A stretch of DNA of 64,000 bases from Halomonas sp. GD1P12 (GTDB taxonomy: Bacteria; Pseudomonadota; Gammaproteobacteria; Pseudomonadales; Halomonadaceae): positions 1,054,001 through 1,118,000 of the forward strand of contig NZ_CP107007.1 of assembly GCF_025725645.1 (NCBI RefSeq), written 5' to 3'. A program made the position numbers and the translations under genes. Below the pieces are notes generated by a model, which was given only the letters and a program-made list of their open reading frames with translations, had not been told where the DNA came from and did not search any database. Shown here one piece after another: positions 1 to 9,225 of this stretch. Within the stretch, counting starts at the first letter, position 1. Each line of letters opens with the position of its first letter.

Positions 1-788
1 GGGTGGTGGTCTCGAGCGGCGGCGGCGACAACATGCTCGGCGCCATCGGCACCGGCAACATCGCCCGCGGAATCGTCACGCTGAGCCTGGGCACCTCCGG
101 CACGGTGTGCGCCTACTCGCCCGAGCCGGTCGAAAGCGATAACGCCATGGTGGCCAACTTCTGCGCCAGCCACGGCGGCTGGCTGCCGCTGATCTGCACC
201 ATGAACGTCACCTCCGCCACGACTCGCGTGCGCGAGCTTTTTGGGCTCGATCTCGACGCCTTTGGCGAGCGGGTGGCAAGGGCTTCGATCGGCGCCGACG
301 GCGTGACCTGCCTTCCATTTTTCAACGGCGAGCGGGTGCCGATGCTGCCCAACGCCTCAGGCGATTTTCTGGGGCTTACGAGTATGAACATGACCCAGGC
401 CAACCTGTGCCGCGCAGTGGTCGAAGGGGCGACCTTCGGCCTTCGCTACGGGTTGGATCTGCTGGGCGATCTCACCGCCGGGGCGAGTCAGATTCGCCTG
501 AGCGGCGGCGGCGCCAAAAGCCCGGTGTGGCGCCAGATGGTGGCGGACATCACCGGTACCGAAGTGGTGTGCCCGGAGATCACCGACGCCGCCGCGCTCG
601 GCGCTGCCCTGCAGGCGGTTTGGTGCGAGCAGCAGTCGCAGGGCACCACACTCGAGGCGCTTTGTCAGCGGCTGGTGCATCTGGACGCGGCCTCGCTTGC
701 CGACCCCGACCCCGAGCGCGTCGACGCCTACCGCCACGTCTATCAGCGCTATCGCCAGGCGCTGAACGAGCGCCACGGCATTGCCTGA
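1..788 (+). CDS. xylB: Xylulokinase, C-terminal part (cut by window start)
   Basis: About 262 residues of a FGGY-family sugar kinase are visible; the 5' part lies outside the window. The family phosphorylates D-xylulose with ATP to xylulose 5-phosphate in the cytosol. The visible part carries the C-terminal actin-like ATPase domain, with the glycine-rich GGGDNMLGAIGTG region at the very start, the SLGTSGTV loop, and the RLSGGGAKSPVWRQMVAD segment that contacts the adenine nucleotide. The FGGY family also includes glycerol and ribulose kinases, but the loop wording fits xylulokinase best. The next gene starts 93 bases downstream on the same strand and could be cotranscribed. Confidence 0.8.
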   Translation, partial: VVVSSGGGDNMLGAIGTGNIARGIVTLSLGTSGTVCAYSPEPVESDNAMVANFCASHGGWLPLICTMNVTSATTRVRELFGLDLDAFGERVARASIGADGVTCLPFFNGERVPMLPNASGDFLGLTSMNMTQANLCRAVVEGATFGLRYGLDLLGDLTAGASQIRLSGGGAKSPVWRQMVADITGTEVVCPEITDAAALGAALQAVWCEQQSQGTTLEALCQRLVHLDAASLADPDPERVDAYRHVYQRYRQALNERHGIA

Positions 789-881
789 TATACGCTTATC
801 CCTGTAGGGTTTTGGCACCACACGGCCCATCCCTCGATCCATTTCTCGGTTGAGGCCGCCATCGACCACGGGGAGAGCGCC

Positions 882-1727
882 ATGAACGCCGAGCTACTCG
901 AGATTCTAAGCGTGCTGCAGCTTTCGCCCCGCGGCGCCTTGACGCCCTTGAGCGGCGGCGATATCGCCGCGGTATTCGAGCTCGACACCGCCGAGGGCGC
1001 GGTGGTGATCAAGCAGGACGACCCGGCGCGCCTGCGCGGCGAAGCCGAAGGGCTTCGCGCGCTGAAAGGGGCGGGCAGCTCGCTGATCATCCCCGAGGTA
1101 CTGGGCCAGGCCGGCGAGTGGCTGGTGATCGAGGCGCTGCACACCGTTCCCCGCTCCACCCAGGGCGACATCCAACTCGGCGAAGGGCTTCGCGAGCTTC
1201 ACGGCGTGATCGGCAGTGAGCACGGCTGGCTACACGACAACGCCTGCGGACGCACTCCCCAACCCAACGCGCCCATGAGCGACGGCCGGGCCTTTCAGCG
1301 CGAGCGCCGCCTGTTGGCGCTCGCTCGCGCCTGTCTCGATCAGCGCCTCATCACACCTGAACTTTATGCGCGTGTCGAAACTCAGGCGCATACGCTCGAA
1401 CAGTGGCTGCCGGACGCCTCGCCGTGTCTGGTGCACGGCGATCTGTGGGCGGGTAACGTACTCTATACCGCGAAAGGCCCCGCGCTGATCGACCCCGCGG
1501 TGTATCGCCACTATCCCGAAGTGGATATTGCCATGCTGACGCTGTTTGGCGAGCCCGGTGCGGCGTTTTTCGATGCCTACTGGAACGGCTTCGCCCCGCA
1601 GGACTGGCCCCGTCGCGAAGCGCTTTTCCAGCTCTATCCGCTGCTCAATCACGTGCTGCTGTTTGGCGACATGTACCTTGGCGGGGTAGAGCGCTGTATG
1701 AAAGCGCTGGAGCGCTCGCGCGCCTGA
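882..1727 (+). CDS. Fructosamine kinase family protein
   Basis: A 281-residue cytosolic protein of the fructosamine/ketosamine-3-kinase family, related to aminoglycoside phosphotransferases. Members phosphorylate sugar residues attached to amines, which destabilises glycation products and allows deglycation. The catalytic motif VHGDLWAGNVLY lies at residues 184-195 (Asp187 as base, Asn192 as metal ligand), followed by the second metal site in ALIDPAVY about 13 residues later. The N-terminus has the nucleotide-binding strand AVVIKQDD. Length matches the roughly 290-residue family norm. A GGGGAGA ribosome site stands at 870-876 before the ATG. It follows xylB, so a role in sugar-related damage repair is plausible but inferred. 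Confidence 0.8.
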   Translation: MNAELLEILSVLQLSPRGALTPLSGGDIAAVFELDTAEGAVVIKQDDPARLRGEAEGLRALKGAGSSLIIPEVLGQAGEWLVIEALHTVPRSTQGDIQLGEGLRELHGVIGSEHGWLHDNACGRTPQPNAPMSDGRAFQRERRLLALARACLDQRLITPELYARVETQAHTLEQWLPDASPCLVHGDLWAGNVLYTAKGPALIDPAVYRHYPEVDIAMLTLFGEPGAAFFDAYWNGFAPQDWPRREALFQLYPLLNHVLLFGDMYLGGVERCMKALERSRA

Positions 1728-1848
1728 GTGGAGCGAGCGGGCTAAAAACGGGCGCGAGACATGCGCACTTTTTGCACGTTCGACTAAAGTAAGTTGCGTT
1801 AGACTTGACCTCTGGCCGGACACAGTTTTGGCCGAACTTCAAGGCTAG

Positions 1849-1874
1849 CATACATACATGAATGTAACTATAAT
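1849..1874 (+). promoter_or_regulatory. Efflux-operon promoter -10 with TetR-type operator
   Basis: A consensus -10 box TATAAT occurs at 1869-1874, 64 bases before the TolC-like start. Just upstream, 1849-1866 reads CATACATACATGAATGTA. This matches 15 of 18 positions of the core of the E. coli AcrR operator as I remember it, and shares CATACA-N5-GAATGTA with a site in front of the tetR gene at 9897-9914. The operator would lie in the -35/-10 spacer, so a bound repressor would block polymerase. No good -35 box is visible. Confidence 0.6.
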
Positions 1875-1937
1875 GCCACCCTTTCACACCCCCATTGTGT
1901 GGCGCACTATCCCACGTTGACACCTAGAGGCACTCCC

Positions 1938-3626
1938 ATGCGACTGGCACACTGGGCAGTCAATGCCCCCCTTCGCCCTTTAATGTTAGCCGTGCTGACA
2001 AGCTCGATCGCGCTGCCCGTTCAGGCGGCAGATCTGATCACCATTACTCGCGATGCGCTCAACAACAACGCCGAGCTCGCCTCCGCCCGTTCCGAATTTT
2101 CCGGTGTCGAGGCAGCGCGCGATGTCGTGGGCGGCGAGCTTTTGCCTCAGGTGAACGCCTCGGGTAACGCAACCCACAATCGCCAGTTCGAAAGCCAATC
2201 AGCGGGTGGTTTTGAGACCGGCGCGCCCACCGACGGTGGCGCAGGTGCTGCGATCGGCGGCGGACGTGGCGATGAGGATAGCTACAACTCGCTGTCGCTG
2301 TCGCTCGAGGCCACCCAGGCACTTTTTAACGCCGCGACGGCGCGTCAGGTCGACCAGGCCGAGCGTCAGATCGACCAGCAGGTTTACCTGCTGGCGGCGA
2401 CCGAGCAGCAGCTTCTGATCGACGTCGTGACGGCCTATTTCGATATTCTTCGCGCCTATGAGGTGCTCGAAGCCCGGCGTGCCCAGGAGCGGGCGATCGG
2501 CCGTCAGCTCGAGCAGTCCAGTGAGCAGTTCGAGGTCGGCCTGATCGCCATTACCGAAGTGGAAGAGGCGCGTTCGAGCTTCGACCAGGCCCGCGCCGAG
2601 CGGATCACCGCCGAGAGCAACCTGCAGGTCGCTTTTGAGGCGCTGGAGCGACTCACCGGGCGTCGCTACGCCAATATCGAATCCCTGGGCGACATGCCCA
2701 TTGGCCTGCCCGCCCCCAGCGAGCGTGACTACTGGGTCGACCAGGCGCTCGAGCGAAACCCCGAGGTGCTGGCCCAGCGCGCCGGTATCGAGGTGTCCCG
2801 CGCCGGCGTCGAGGTCGCTCGCGCCGGGCGGCTGCCGACGCTGTCGGCCTTCGCCAACTACCAGTACGCCGATTCCGATATCGACTACCTGAGCGGCCAC
2901 GACGCCTCGGGTCAAGTGGGCGTGTCGGCGAGCGTGCCGCTCTACACCGGCGGTAGCACCAGCGCCAACATTCGCCAGAACACCTTCCAGCTCGAAAGCA
3001 GCCAGTACGATTTCGAATCCCAGCGCCGCGCCACGATTCAACAGGTGCGCTCGCTCTACACTCAGGTGAGCAACAACGTCGAAACCGTCGACGCGCGCCA
3101 GCAGGCGATCGTTTCCACCCGAAGCGCGCTGGAAGCGACCCAGGCCGGCTACGAGGTGGGCACACGTAACATCGTCGACGTGCTCAATGCCGAGCAGAAT
3201 CTTTACAACGCGATCGCCAACTACGCCGAGTCACGCTACGACTACGTCATCAACCTGCTCTCGCTGCGCCAGCAGTCCGGGCTTCTGGACGTGGCGGCGC
3301 TCGAAGAGGTCAACGGCTGGCTGACCGGCGAAGACGTCAATTTCACGCTGCCGGAAACCAGCGACGGCGACCGTTATGAGAGCGCGATGGATATCGGCGC
3401 CCCGCCGCGGCGTGAATCCTCTTCCTCTTCCTCCTCCACGACCTACTCCGCGGCCGAGTACGCCCCCGCGCGTCGCCAGCCCGGTGCATACGGCGGTGGC
3501 TATGGTGGCGGGTACGGCGGTGGCTACGGCCCGGGCGGTTATCAGCAGGGCGGCTCCCCGCAGGGCCTTGGTCAGCCAGAGGTCGGTAACGGCGGCGTGG
3601 GTGTCGGTCAGCCCGGCGGCTACTGA
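1938..3626 (+). CDS. TolC-family outer-membrane efflux channel
   Basis: Outer-membrane exit duct of a tripartite efflux pump, 562 residues from the chosen ATG at 1938, which has GAGG seven bases upstream; an in-frame start at 1899 lacks this. A signal peptide ends near VQA/ADL (about residue 31). The body shows the duplicated TolC pattern of long coiled helices, e.g. TYQVRAAQ-like heptads around residues 120-220 and 330-440, and the family phrase YEVGTRNIVDVLNAEQNLY. The final ~75 residues are unusual: a serine run followed by Gly/Tyr repeats (GGGY four times). Family proteins are typically 430-490 residues, so this tail accounts for the extra length. It is first in an operon with the adaptor and pump genes. 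Confidence 0.9.
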   Translation: MRLAHWAVNAPLRPLMLAVLTSSIALPVQAADLITITRDALNNNAELASARSEFSGVEAARDVVGGELLPQVNASGNATHNRQFESQSAGGFETGAPTDGGAGAAIGGGRGDEDSYNSLSLSLEATQALFNAATARQVDQAERQIDQQVYLLAATEQQLLIDVVTAYFDILRAYEVLEARRAQERAIGRQLEQSSEQFEVGLIAITEVEEARSSFDQARAERITAESNLQVAFEALERLTGRRYANIESLGDMPIGLPAPSERDYWVDQALERNPEVLAQRAGIEVSRAGVEVARAGRLPTLSAFANYQYADSDIDYLSGHDASGQVGVSASVPLYTGGSTSANIRQNTFQLESSQYDFESQRRATIQQVRSLYTQVSNNVETVDARQQAIVSTRSALEATQAGYEVGTRNIVDVLNAEQNLYNAIANYAESRYDYVINLLSLRQQSGLLDVAALEEVNGWLTGEDVNFTLPETSDGDRYESAMDIGAPPRRESSSSSSSTTYSAAEYAPARRQPGAYGGGYGGGYGGGYGPGGYQQGGSPQGLGQPEVGNGGVGVGQPGGY

Positions 3627-3688
3627 TACTGATACCAAAGGCCTGACAGGCGACATCGCGTAGCAGGCCCTTGAAACGTTAGTCACCA

Positions 3689-3733
3689 GAACATCGGTCG
3701 TCAGAGTGCCGGTCATCAGAACGCCGGTCGTCA
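3689..3733. repeat. 15-bp imperfect tandem repeat, three copies
   Basis: Three adjacent 15-base units at 3689-3703, 3704-3718 and 3719-3733, each of the form GAnnnCGGTCrTCA. They sit in the 152-base gap between the TolC-like and adaptor genes. No ORF, hairpin or known binding site is evident; they may be simple slippage products or a spacer affecting translation coupling. Confidence 0.6.
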
Positions 3734-3778
3734 GAAGAGCGATCCATCGATCATCGATCGCCAAAAAAAGAGCCATAC

Positions 3779-5068
3779 ATGGGAATTCGACGCATGAGAA
3801 GAGCGATTCACTCAACGAGAGCGAGTCTAGTGACGCTGATCGCGGCGCTGGCGCTGACCGCCTGCGGTGGTGATGAAGAGCCTCAACAGCAGCAGCAATC
3901 TTCCGAGGAGAAGCCACCCCATAAGGTGGCGGTGGCCGAGGTGGAGCGCCAGGATCTGCCGATCGATCAATCCTATCCTTCGCTTTTGCGAAGCGACAAC
4001 GAAGTCGTGGTCATCGCCCGGGTCGACGGCGCGCTCGAGGAGCGCCTTTTCGAGCCCGGCCAGATGGTCGAGCAGGGCGATTCGCTCTACACCATCGAGC
4101 CCGACCGCTATCAGGCAACGGTGAATCAGCGCCAGGCGGATCTGCAAAGCGCGCGGGCCGAGTACGCCCGCGCTCAGCGCGACGCCGAGCGCTTCGAGCA
4201 GCTTCTGCGTCAGAACTCGGTGAGCCGCCAGCAGTACGATCAGGCCCAGGCCGACCAGCGCGTTGCCCAGGCAAGCGTCGCCCAGGCCGAAGCGGCGCTC
4301 TCCAGCGCCAACCTGGATCTGGACTACGCCGACGTGACCGCCCCGGTCGGCGGCATGATCAGCCTGAGCCAGATCAACCTGGGCAACGTGGTCACCAGCG
4401 GCACCGAGCTTGCCACCATCACCCCGCTCGACCCGCTCGAAGTTCGCTTTCAGCTGCCCCAGAATGATGCCTTCGAGCTTCGCCGCCAGCTGCGCGACAG
4501 CGACACCAACTCGACGATCATCGCGCGGCTGAGCGTGCCGGGCTTGAGCGGCAGCGACGACGCCGAGCTCGCCGGCGAGCTGGACTTTCTGGGCTCACGC
4601 GTGGACAACGGCACCAGCACCGTGCAGGCGTCGGCCACCTTCGACAACCCGGACGCCGCCGTGCTGCCGGGCCAGTTCGTGCGCGTACGTCTGGAAGGCC
4701 TCAAGCGCTATGGCGTGATCGCCGTGCCGGAGATCGCGGTCACTCAGGGCCTGATGGGCCCGCGGGTCTACACCCTGGACGATGAAAACAAGGCCCGCGA
4801 GCGCACCGTGCAGCTCGGTGACGTGGCCGGCCCCTGGCAGATCATCGTCGACGGGCTGGAAGAGGGCGATCGCGTGATCGTGGGTGATCCTTCTGGCCTC
4901 GAGCCGGGCACGGCCATCGACCCGCAGCCCTTTGATGGCGACGCCGACGACATCGTCGAGGAGGTCGAAGAGGAAGAGGCGCGCGAAGAACGCCAGCAGG
5001 CCGAAGAGGCTTCTGAGATGGCCGGCGGCGGCATGCCGACGGGTGAGGGAGAAGAGGGTGCGCAATAA
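3779..5068 (+). CDS. RND efflux periplasmic adaptor (AcrA/MexA-like lipoprotein)
   Basis: A 429-residue membrane-fusion protein linking the inner-membrane pump to the TolC-like channel. A lipobox LTAC predicts cleavage and lipid anchoring at Cys29. Next come the barrel-sandwich/lipoyl half-motif (RVDGALEERLFEPGQMVEQGD), an alpha-helical hairpin rich in Gln/Ala (about 110-185), the second lipoyl half (ADVTAPVGGMISLSQINLGNVV) and beta-barrel domains. The C-terminus ends in an acidic stretch (EEVEEEEAREER), typical of halophile proteins. Start at 3779 follows AAGAG at 3768-3772; an internal ATG at 3794 is a fair alternative and also leaves a complete lipoprotein signal. The stop overlaps the next gene by one base (TAATG), so the two are translationally coupled. 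Confidence 0.92.
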   Translation: MGIRRMRRAIHSTRASLVTLIAALALTACGGDEEPQQQQQSSEEKPPHKVAVAEVERQDLPIDQSYPSLLRSDNEVVVIARVDGALEERLFEPGQMVEQGDSLYTIEPDRYQATVNQRQADLQSARAEYARAQRDAERFEQLLRQNSVSRQQYDQAQADQRVAQASVAQAEAALSSANLDLDYADVTAPVGGMISLSQINLGNVVTSGTELATITPLDPLEVRFQLPQNDAFELRRQLRDSDTNSTIIARLSVPGLSGSDDAELAGELDFLGSRVDNGTSTVQASATFDNPDAAVLPGQFVRVRLEGLKRYGVIAVPEIAVTQGLMGPRVYTLDDENKARERTVQLGDVAGPWQIIVDGLEEGDRVIVGDPSGLEPGTAIDPQPFDGDADDIVEEVEEEEAREERQQAEEASEMAGGGMPTGEGEEGAQ

Positions 5069-8000
5069 TGAATTTCTCTAACTTCTTCATCGGCCGACCG
5101 ATATTCGCCACGGTACTGGCGATTATCGTCACGCTGATCGGCGTGATGTCCATGCGCATACTGCCGATCGAGCAGTATCCAAGCGTGGTGCCGCCAACGG
5201 TGTCGGTGCAGGCGCAGTTCCCCGGCGCCGACGCCGAAACCGTGGCGCAAACGGTGGCCGCACCGCTGGCCGAAGCGATCAACGGTGTCGAGGACATGCT
5301 CTACATGACCTCGAACAGCTCCGACAACGGCTCCATGAGCCTGAGCGTGGCGTTCAACATCGGCACCGACGGCGACATCAACACCATCAACGTCAACAAC
5401 CGCGTTCAGGGGGCGCTGTCGCAGCTGCCCGAGCAGGTGCAGTCGCAAGGGGTCACGGTCGAGCTGCGTTCTGACTCGATTCTGATGCTGGTGGCGTTGA
5501 CCTCGCCCAACGGCGACTACAACCGCGTCTACATGCAGAACTACGCCACGCTGAACATCCTCGACGAGCTGCGTCAGGTGCCAGGCGTGGGTAATGCTTC
5601 GGTACTCGGCGGCGGCGAGTTCGCCATGCGTATCTGGATGGACCCGGACAAGCTGGCGCAGTACGACCTGACGCCGAGCGAAATCGCCAGCGCCATACGC
5701 ACGCAAAACACCGAGATTCCCGCGGGTAGCCTGGCATCAGAACCGCAGTCCGAGCCGCGCGCCTACACCTACACCATCACCGCCGGCGGGCGACTCACCG
5801 ACCCGGACGAGTTTCGCAATATCTATCTGCGCACCAATCCGGACGGCTCGTCGCTGCGCCTGCAGGACGTGGCCCGCATCGAACTCGGCGCGTCGTTCTA
5901 CGGCGTGGATGCGCGTTTGAACGGCGCCACCATGACGCCAATCATCATCAACCAGCAGCCTGGCGCCAACGCGCTCTCCACCGCCGAAGCGGTGCGCTCG
6001 ACCATGCAGGATCTGGAATCCCGCTTCCCGCCAGGGCTCGAGTACGTCACGCCTTACGACACGACGCTGTTCATTGATGCCTCTGTGGAAACCGTACTTC
6101 ACACCTTCATCGAAGCATTCTTGATCGTCGCGGTGATTCTGTTCATCTTCTTGCAGAACTGGCGCTTTACCGTCATCGCCATGTCGGTGGTGCCGGTGGC
6201 GGTCATCGGCACCTTCGCCGGATTTTACGTGCTTGGCTACTCGATCAACCTGCTGACGCTGTTCGCGCTGGTGCTGTCGATCGGGATCGTGGTCGATGAC
6301 GCGATTCTGGTGGTCGAAAACGTCGAGCGCGTGATCAGCGAAGACGATGACATCACCGTGCGCGATGCGACGATTCAGGCCATGCGCGAAGTCGGCGGGC
6401 CGGTCATCGCAACCTCGCTGATCATGGCGGCGGTGTTCGTACCGGTCGCGTTTTTGGGTGGTTTCACCGGGCAGATCTATCAGCAGTTCGCCATTACCGT
6501 ATCGATCTCGGTGGCGCTGTCGGCGCTGATGGCGCTGACGTTCACCCCGGCGCTGTCGGCGATCTTCATCAAGCACAACCTCAATCACGACCGGCCGTCG
6601 AAGTTTCGCCGCGCCATTCGCACGCCGCTGCGTCTGTTCGATCGCCTGTTCGCCGGTATCACCGCGGCCTACATGTGGTGTGTGAAAAAGCTGGTGCGCT
6701 TCTGGCTCTTGGCGCTGGCGATCACCGTGGCCATCGGGGCGGGCTCGTACTGGATGTACGTGTCCACGCCCTCCACGCTGGTGCCGGAAACCGACCAGGG
6801 CATCGTGCTGGCCAGCATATCGCTGCCGGACGCCGCCTCGCTCGATCGCACCCAGACCTACATGGCGAAGCTCAGCAACGAGATCGAAAAGATCGAGGGC
6901 GTCGAGTACGCCTCGGCCGTGGCGGGCTACGACCTGCTGGCAAGTGCGGTCAACACCGCGCGCGGGGTCATCTTCGTCAACATGCTGCCCTGGGGCGAAC
7001 GTACCTTGAGCGCCGACGCGCTGGTGGGGCGCATCATGCAGCTGGGGGCTAGTATCGATGGCGGTAGCGCCATGGCCTTCAACGTGCCGCCGATCATGGG
7101 GCTTTCGACCACCGGTGGTTTCACCGGCTACCTGCAGTCCTTCGATGGCGCCTCGACCCGCGAGCTTTACGAAGCCTCGCTCAAGGTCATGGGCGCGGCG
7201 AACCAGCACCCGATGCTCTCCCAGGTCTTCTCGACGTTCAACGTCAACGTGCCGTCCTATAAGGCACACATCGATCAGCAGAAGGCGCTGAGCTATGGCG
7301 TTGCGCTCGAGAACATCAACTCGGCGCTCGCCAACACCTTCGGTAACGGCTTCGTTAACTACTTCAGCTATCAGAACCGTAACTTCCAGGTGTATCTGCA
7401 AAACGAGGACGAATTCCGTAAAACGCCGGACGACTTGAACAATGTCTACGTGCGTGGCGGCAGCGGCGATCGCATTCCGCTCTCCGAGTTCGTAACCCTC
7501 GAGCGCCAGGTGGGTGCGTCGGTGGTGTCGCGCTTTGGGGTCTATACCGGTGCCCAGTTCCAAGGCGGCGCGGCACCCGGCTACAGCTCCGCGCAGGCGA
7601 TCCAGGCGATGGAAGAGGTCGTGCTCGACACCCTCGGTCCCAACTGGGGTATGGGCTGGACCGGCACCGCCTATCAGGAAGCGAACCTGGGCAATGCTGC
7701 CATGATTGCCATTGTGTTCGGTATTTTGATGGTGTTTTTGATCCTGGCGGCGCAGTACGAAAGCTGGGCACTGCCGCTGGCGGTACTCACCGCCACGCCG
7801 TTCGCCTTTTTCGGCGGTATCGCGGGTATCGTGCTGCGCGGGCTGGACACCAGTGTCTACGTGCAGATCGGCATGTTGGTGGTCGTGGGGCTGGCGGCGA
7901 AGAACGCCATCCTGATCGTCGAGTTTGCCGAGCTTCAGCGTAAGGAAGAGAATAAGAGCATTCGCGAAGCGGCCATTACCGCCGCGGAGCTGCGCTTTAG

Positions 8001-8292
8001 GCCGATCGTAATGACGTCACTGGCCTTCATCTTCGGCACGCTGCCGCTGGCGCTGGCTACCGGCGCGAGTGACGTGAGCAGCCACCATATCGGCACCACG
8101 GTGGCGGTGGGCATGGCGTCGGTGGCGATTCTGGGCAGCCTGTTCGTTCCCACGTTCTACGCCATGATCGCCTACAGCGCCGATTGGATGCGGCGCAAGC
8201 TGGGCGGCAATAAGCACGATCAAAACGATCAGCGCGGTTCGAGTGACGGGCGCGATGAGCGTGATGATCGCATCGCCCACGATCCACAGTGA
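5068..8292 (+). CDS. RND multidrug efflux permease (AcrB/MexB-like, HAE-1)
   Basis: Inner-membrane proton-driven pump of 1074 residues, the engine of the tripartite efflux system. It starts with the standard NFFIGRPIFATVLAIIVTL first transmembrane helix. The proton-relay acidic pair sits in the TM4 segment SIGIVVDDAILVVENVERVI and the partner lysine in VVGLAAKNAILIVEFAE. Two large periplasmic loops separate TM1/TM2 and TM7/TM8. The last ~35 residues form a hydrophilic Asp/Arg/His-rich tail that slightly lengthens the protein relative to typical 1030-1050 residue members. It is the last gene of the operon and is followed by a strong terminator at 8309. Substrates cannot be read from sequence, but MexB/AcrB/TtgB types export hydrophobic and amphiphilic drugs and solvents. 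Confidence 0.95.
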   Translation: MNFSNFFIGRPIFATVLAIIVTLIGVMSMRILPIEQYPSVVPPTVSVQAQFPGADAETVAQTVAAPLAEAINGVEDMLYMTSNSSDNGSMSLSVAFNIGTDGDINTINVNNRVQGALSQLPEQVQSQGVTVELRSDSILMLVALTSPNGDYNRVYMQNYATLNILDELRQVPGVGNASVLGGGEFAMRIWMDPDKLAQYDLTPSEIASAIRTQNTEIPAGSLASEPQSEPRAYTYTITAGGRLTDPDEFRNIYLRTNPDGSSLRLQDVARIELGASFYGVDARLNGATMTPIIINQQPGANALSTAEAVRSTMQDLESRFPPGLEYVTPYDTTLFIDASVETVLHTFIEAFLIVAVILFIFLQNWRFTVIAMSVVPVAVIGTFAGFYVLGYSINLLTLFALVLSIGIVVDDAILVVENVERVISEDDDITVRDATIQAMREVGGPVIATSLIMAAVFVPVAFLGGFTGQIYQQFAITVSISVALSALMALTFTPALSAIFIKHNLNHDRPSKFRRAIRTPLRLFDRLFAGITAAYMWCVKKLVRFWLLALAITVAIGAGSYWMYVSTPSTLVPETDQGIVLASISLPDAASLDRTQTYMAKLSNEIEKIEGVEYASAVAGYDLLASAVNTARGVIFVNMLPWGERTLSADALVGRIMQLGASIDGGSAMAFNVPPIMGLSTTGGFTGYLQSFDGASTRELYEASLKVMGAANQHPMLSQVFSTFNVNVPSYKAHIDQQKALSYGVALENINSALANTFGNGFVNYFSYQNRNFQVYLQNEDEFRKTPDDLNNVYVRGGSGDRIPLSEFVTLERQVGASVVSRFGVYTGAQFQGGAAPGYSSAQAIQAMEEVVLDTLGPNWGMGWTGTAYQEANLGNAAMIAIVFGILMVFLILAAQYESWALPLAVLTATPFAFFGGIAGIVLRGLDTSVYVQIGMLVVVGLAAKNAILIVEFAELQRKEENKSIREAAITAAELRFRPIVMTSLAFIFGTLPLALATGASDVSSHHIGTTVAVGMASVAILGSLFVPTFYAMIAYSADWMRRKLGGNKHDQNDQRGSSDGRDERDDRIAHDPQ

Positions 8293-8308
8293 TCGCGTGG
8301 TGATTCAG

Positions 8309-8334
8309 GCGGGCCTTCGGGCCCGCTTTTTTTT
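8309..8334 (+). terminator. Rho-independent terminator of the efflux operon
   Basis: Seven-base-pair stem GCGGGCC/GGCCCGC with a TTCG tetraloop (8309-8326) followed by eight T residues, 17 bases after the permease stop. Confidence 0.92.
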
Positions 8335-8474
8335 GCCCGCTTGATCGGTGTCAAGGCGCGCCTGGGCAGAGACGAGTAGTGTGATCTAGACTTGCTAATG
8401 AACCGTTTGAGTCTGCATCCAATACCATAACAGCAGGCCAAACCGACCAGGCAATCACCTGGAGGAGGCACGCC

Positions 8475-9149
8475 ATGCAACCGATTCTCTCCGCCGCTCT
8501 GAATTTCCCGACCATCGTCTTCACCTTCGTGCTGGGCCTTTTAGCGCTTTACTGGGTTTTGGTGCTGATCCGACTGGCGCCGCTGGAGCTTTTCGAGCGT
8601 GACAGCCTGCGTGATGATCACATGGCAAGCACATTGGTCTCGCTTGGCTTTATCGGCGTACCCGCCACGCTCGCGCTGACCGTATTGATGCTGCTCGCCG
8701 GTGCGCTTTCGCTGGCGCTGGAGCTTCTAGTGCTGCGCTGGTTGGATCTGGGCATGCTGCGCGTGCCGCTGGGTGTCGTGATTCTTTGGGCCACACTGGC
8801 CGTGGCATCCCCCCTGGCCGCCGTTATTTGCCAAGGCATGGCGCGCGGGCTCTACCGCTTTGCGCCCTTCAAGCGGCGCAGCCTTTTAGGTGTGACCGTG
8901 AGGGTGACCGCGCTCGACGGAGCAGAGCATGCCGAGGCCGTGGTGGAGGGAAAACCGGGCTGTAAGGTAAATCTACACTGCAAACAGGACGATGCCTTTA
9001 CCGAAGGCGAGCGCCGGGTACTGGTGAAATATCTAAAAGAGGAGGGGGCCTACCGTAGCGTCGAGGTACAGACTTACATGGAGACGCGCCAGCGTCTGAA
9101 CCAGCTACGCCTGCGCCACAAGCATCAGGAAACGGCGCACTCAAACTAG
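8475..9149 (+). CDS. Inner-membrane protein with C-terminal OB-fold-like domain (YqiJ-like?)
   Basis: A 224-residue protein preceded by a strong GGAGGAGG ribosome site. Three hydrophobic segments are visible: about 10-33, 52-85 and 95-125. A cytoplasmic C-terminal half (about 135-200) reads like a small beta-barrel: SLLGVTVRVTALDG, KVNLHCKQDDAFTEGERRVLVKYL. The layout resembles E. coli YqiJ, which sits beside a flotillin-like gene, but no flotillin gene is next door here and the similarity is loose. It lies between the efflux operon and the tetR repressor, separated from each by a terminator, so it is probably transcribed alone. The function is unknown. Confidence 0.5.
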   Translation: MQPILSAALNFPTIVFTFVLGLLALYWVLVLIRLAPLELFERDSLRDDHMASTLVSLGFIGVPATLALTVLMLLAGALSLALELLVLRWLDLGMLRVPLGVVILWATLAVASPLAAVICQGMARGLYRFAPFKRRSLLGVTVRVTALDGAEHAEAVVEGKPGCKVNLHCKQDDAFTEGERRVLVKYLKEEGAYRSVEVQTYMETRQRLNQLRLRHKHQETAHSN

Positions 9150-9172
9150 CGCGTTGTTACTCTGGCCATCAC

Positions 9173-9203
9173 GCAAAAGCCCGCCAGCACGGCGGGCTTT
9201 TGC
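9173..9203. terminator. Bidirectional terminator between convergent genes
   Basis: Perfect 13-bp inverted repeat GCAAAAGCCCGCC / GGCGGGCTTTTGC with a five-base loop. A-rich and T-rich flanks allow use in both directions; it separates the membrane protein gene from the convergent tetR gene. Confidence 0.85.
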
Positions 9204-9225
9204 GATGGTGACAAACGCCAAACCG

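Noticed and set aside
3481..3540. Short repeats considered as a CRISPR-like array
   Set aside because: They are in-frame GGGY codon repeats of the TolC-like protein without unique spacers.
5737..7563. 608-codon open frame on the minus strand
   Set aside because: Entirely antisense to the RND permease, His/Arg-rich composition typical of GC-rich shadow frames, no motif or ribosome site.
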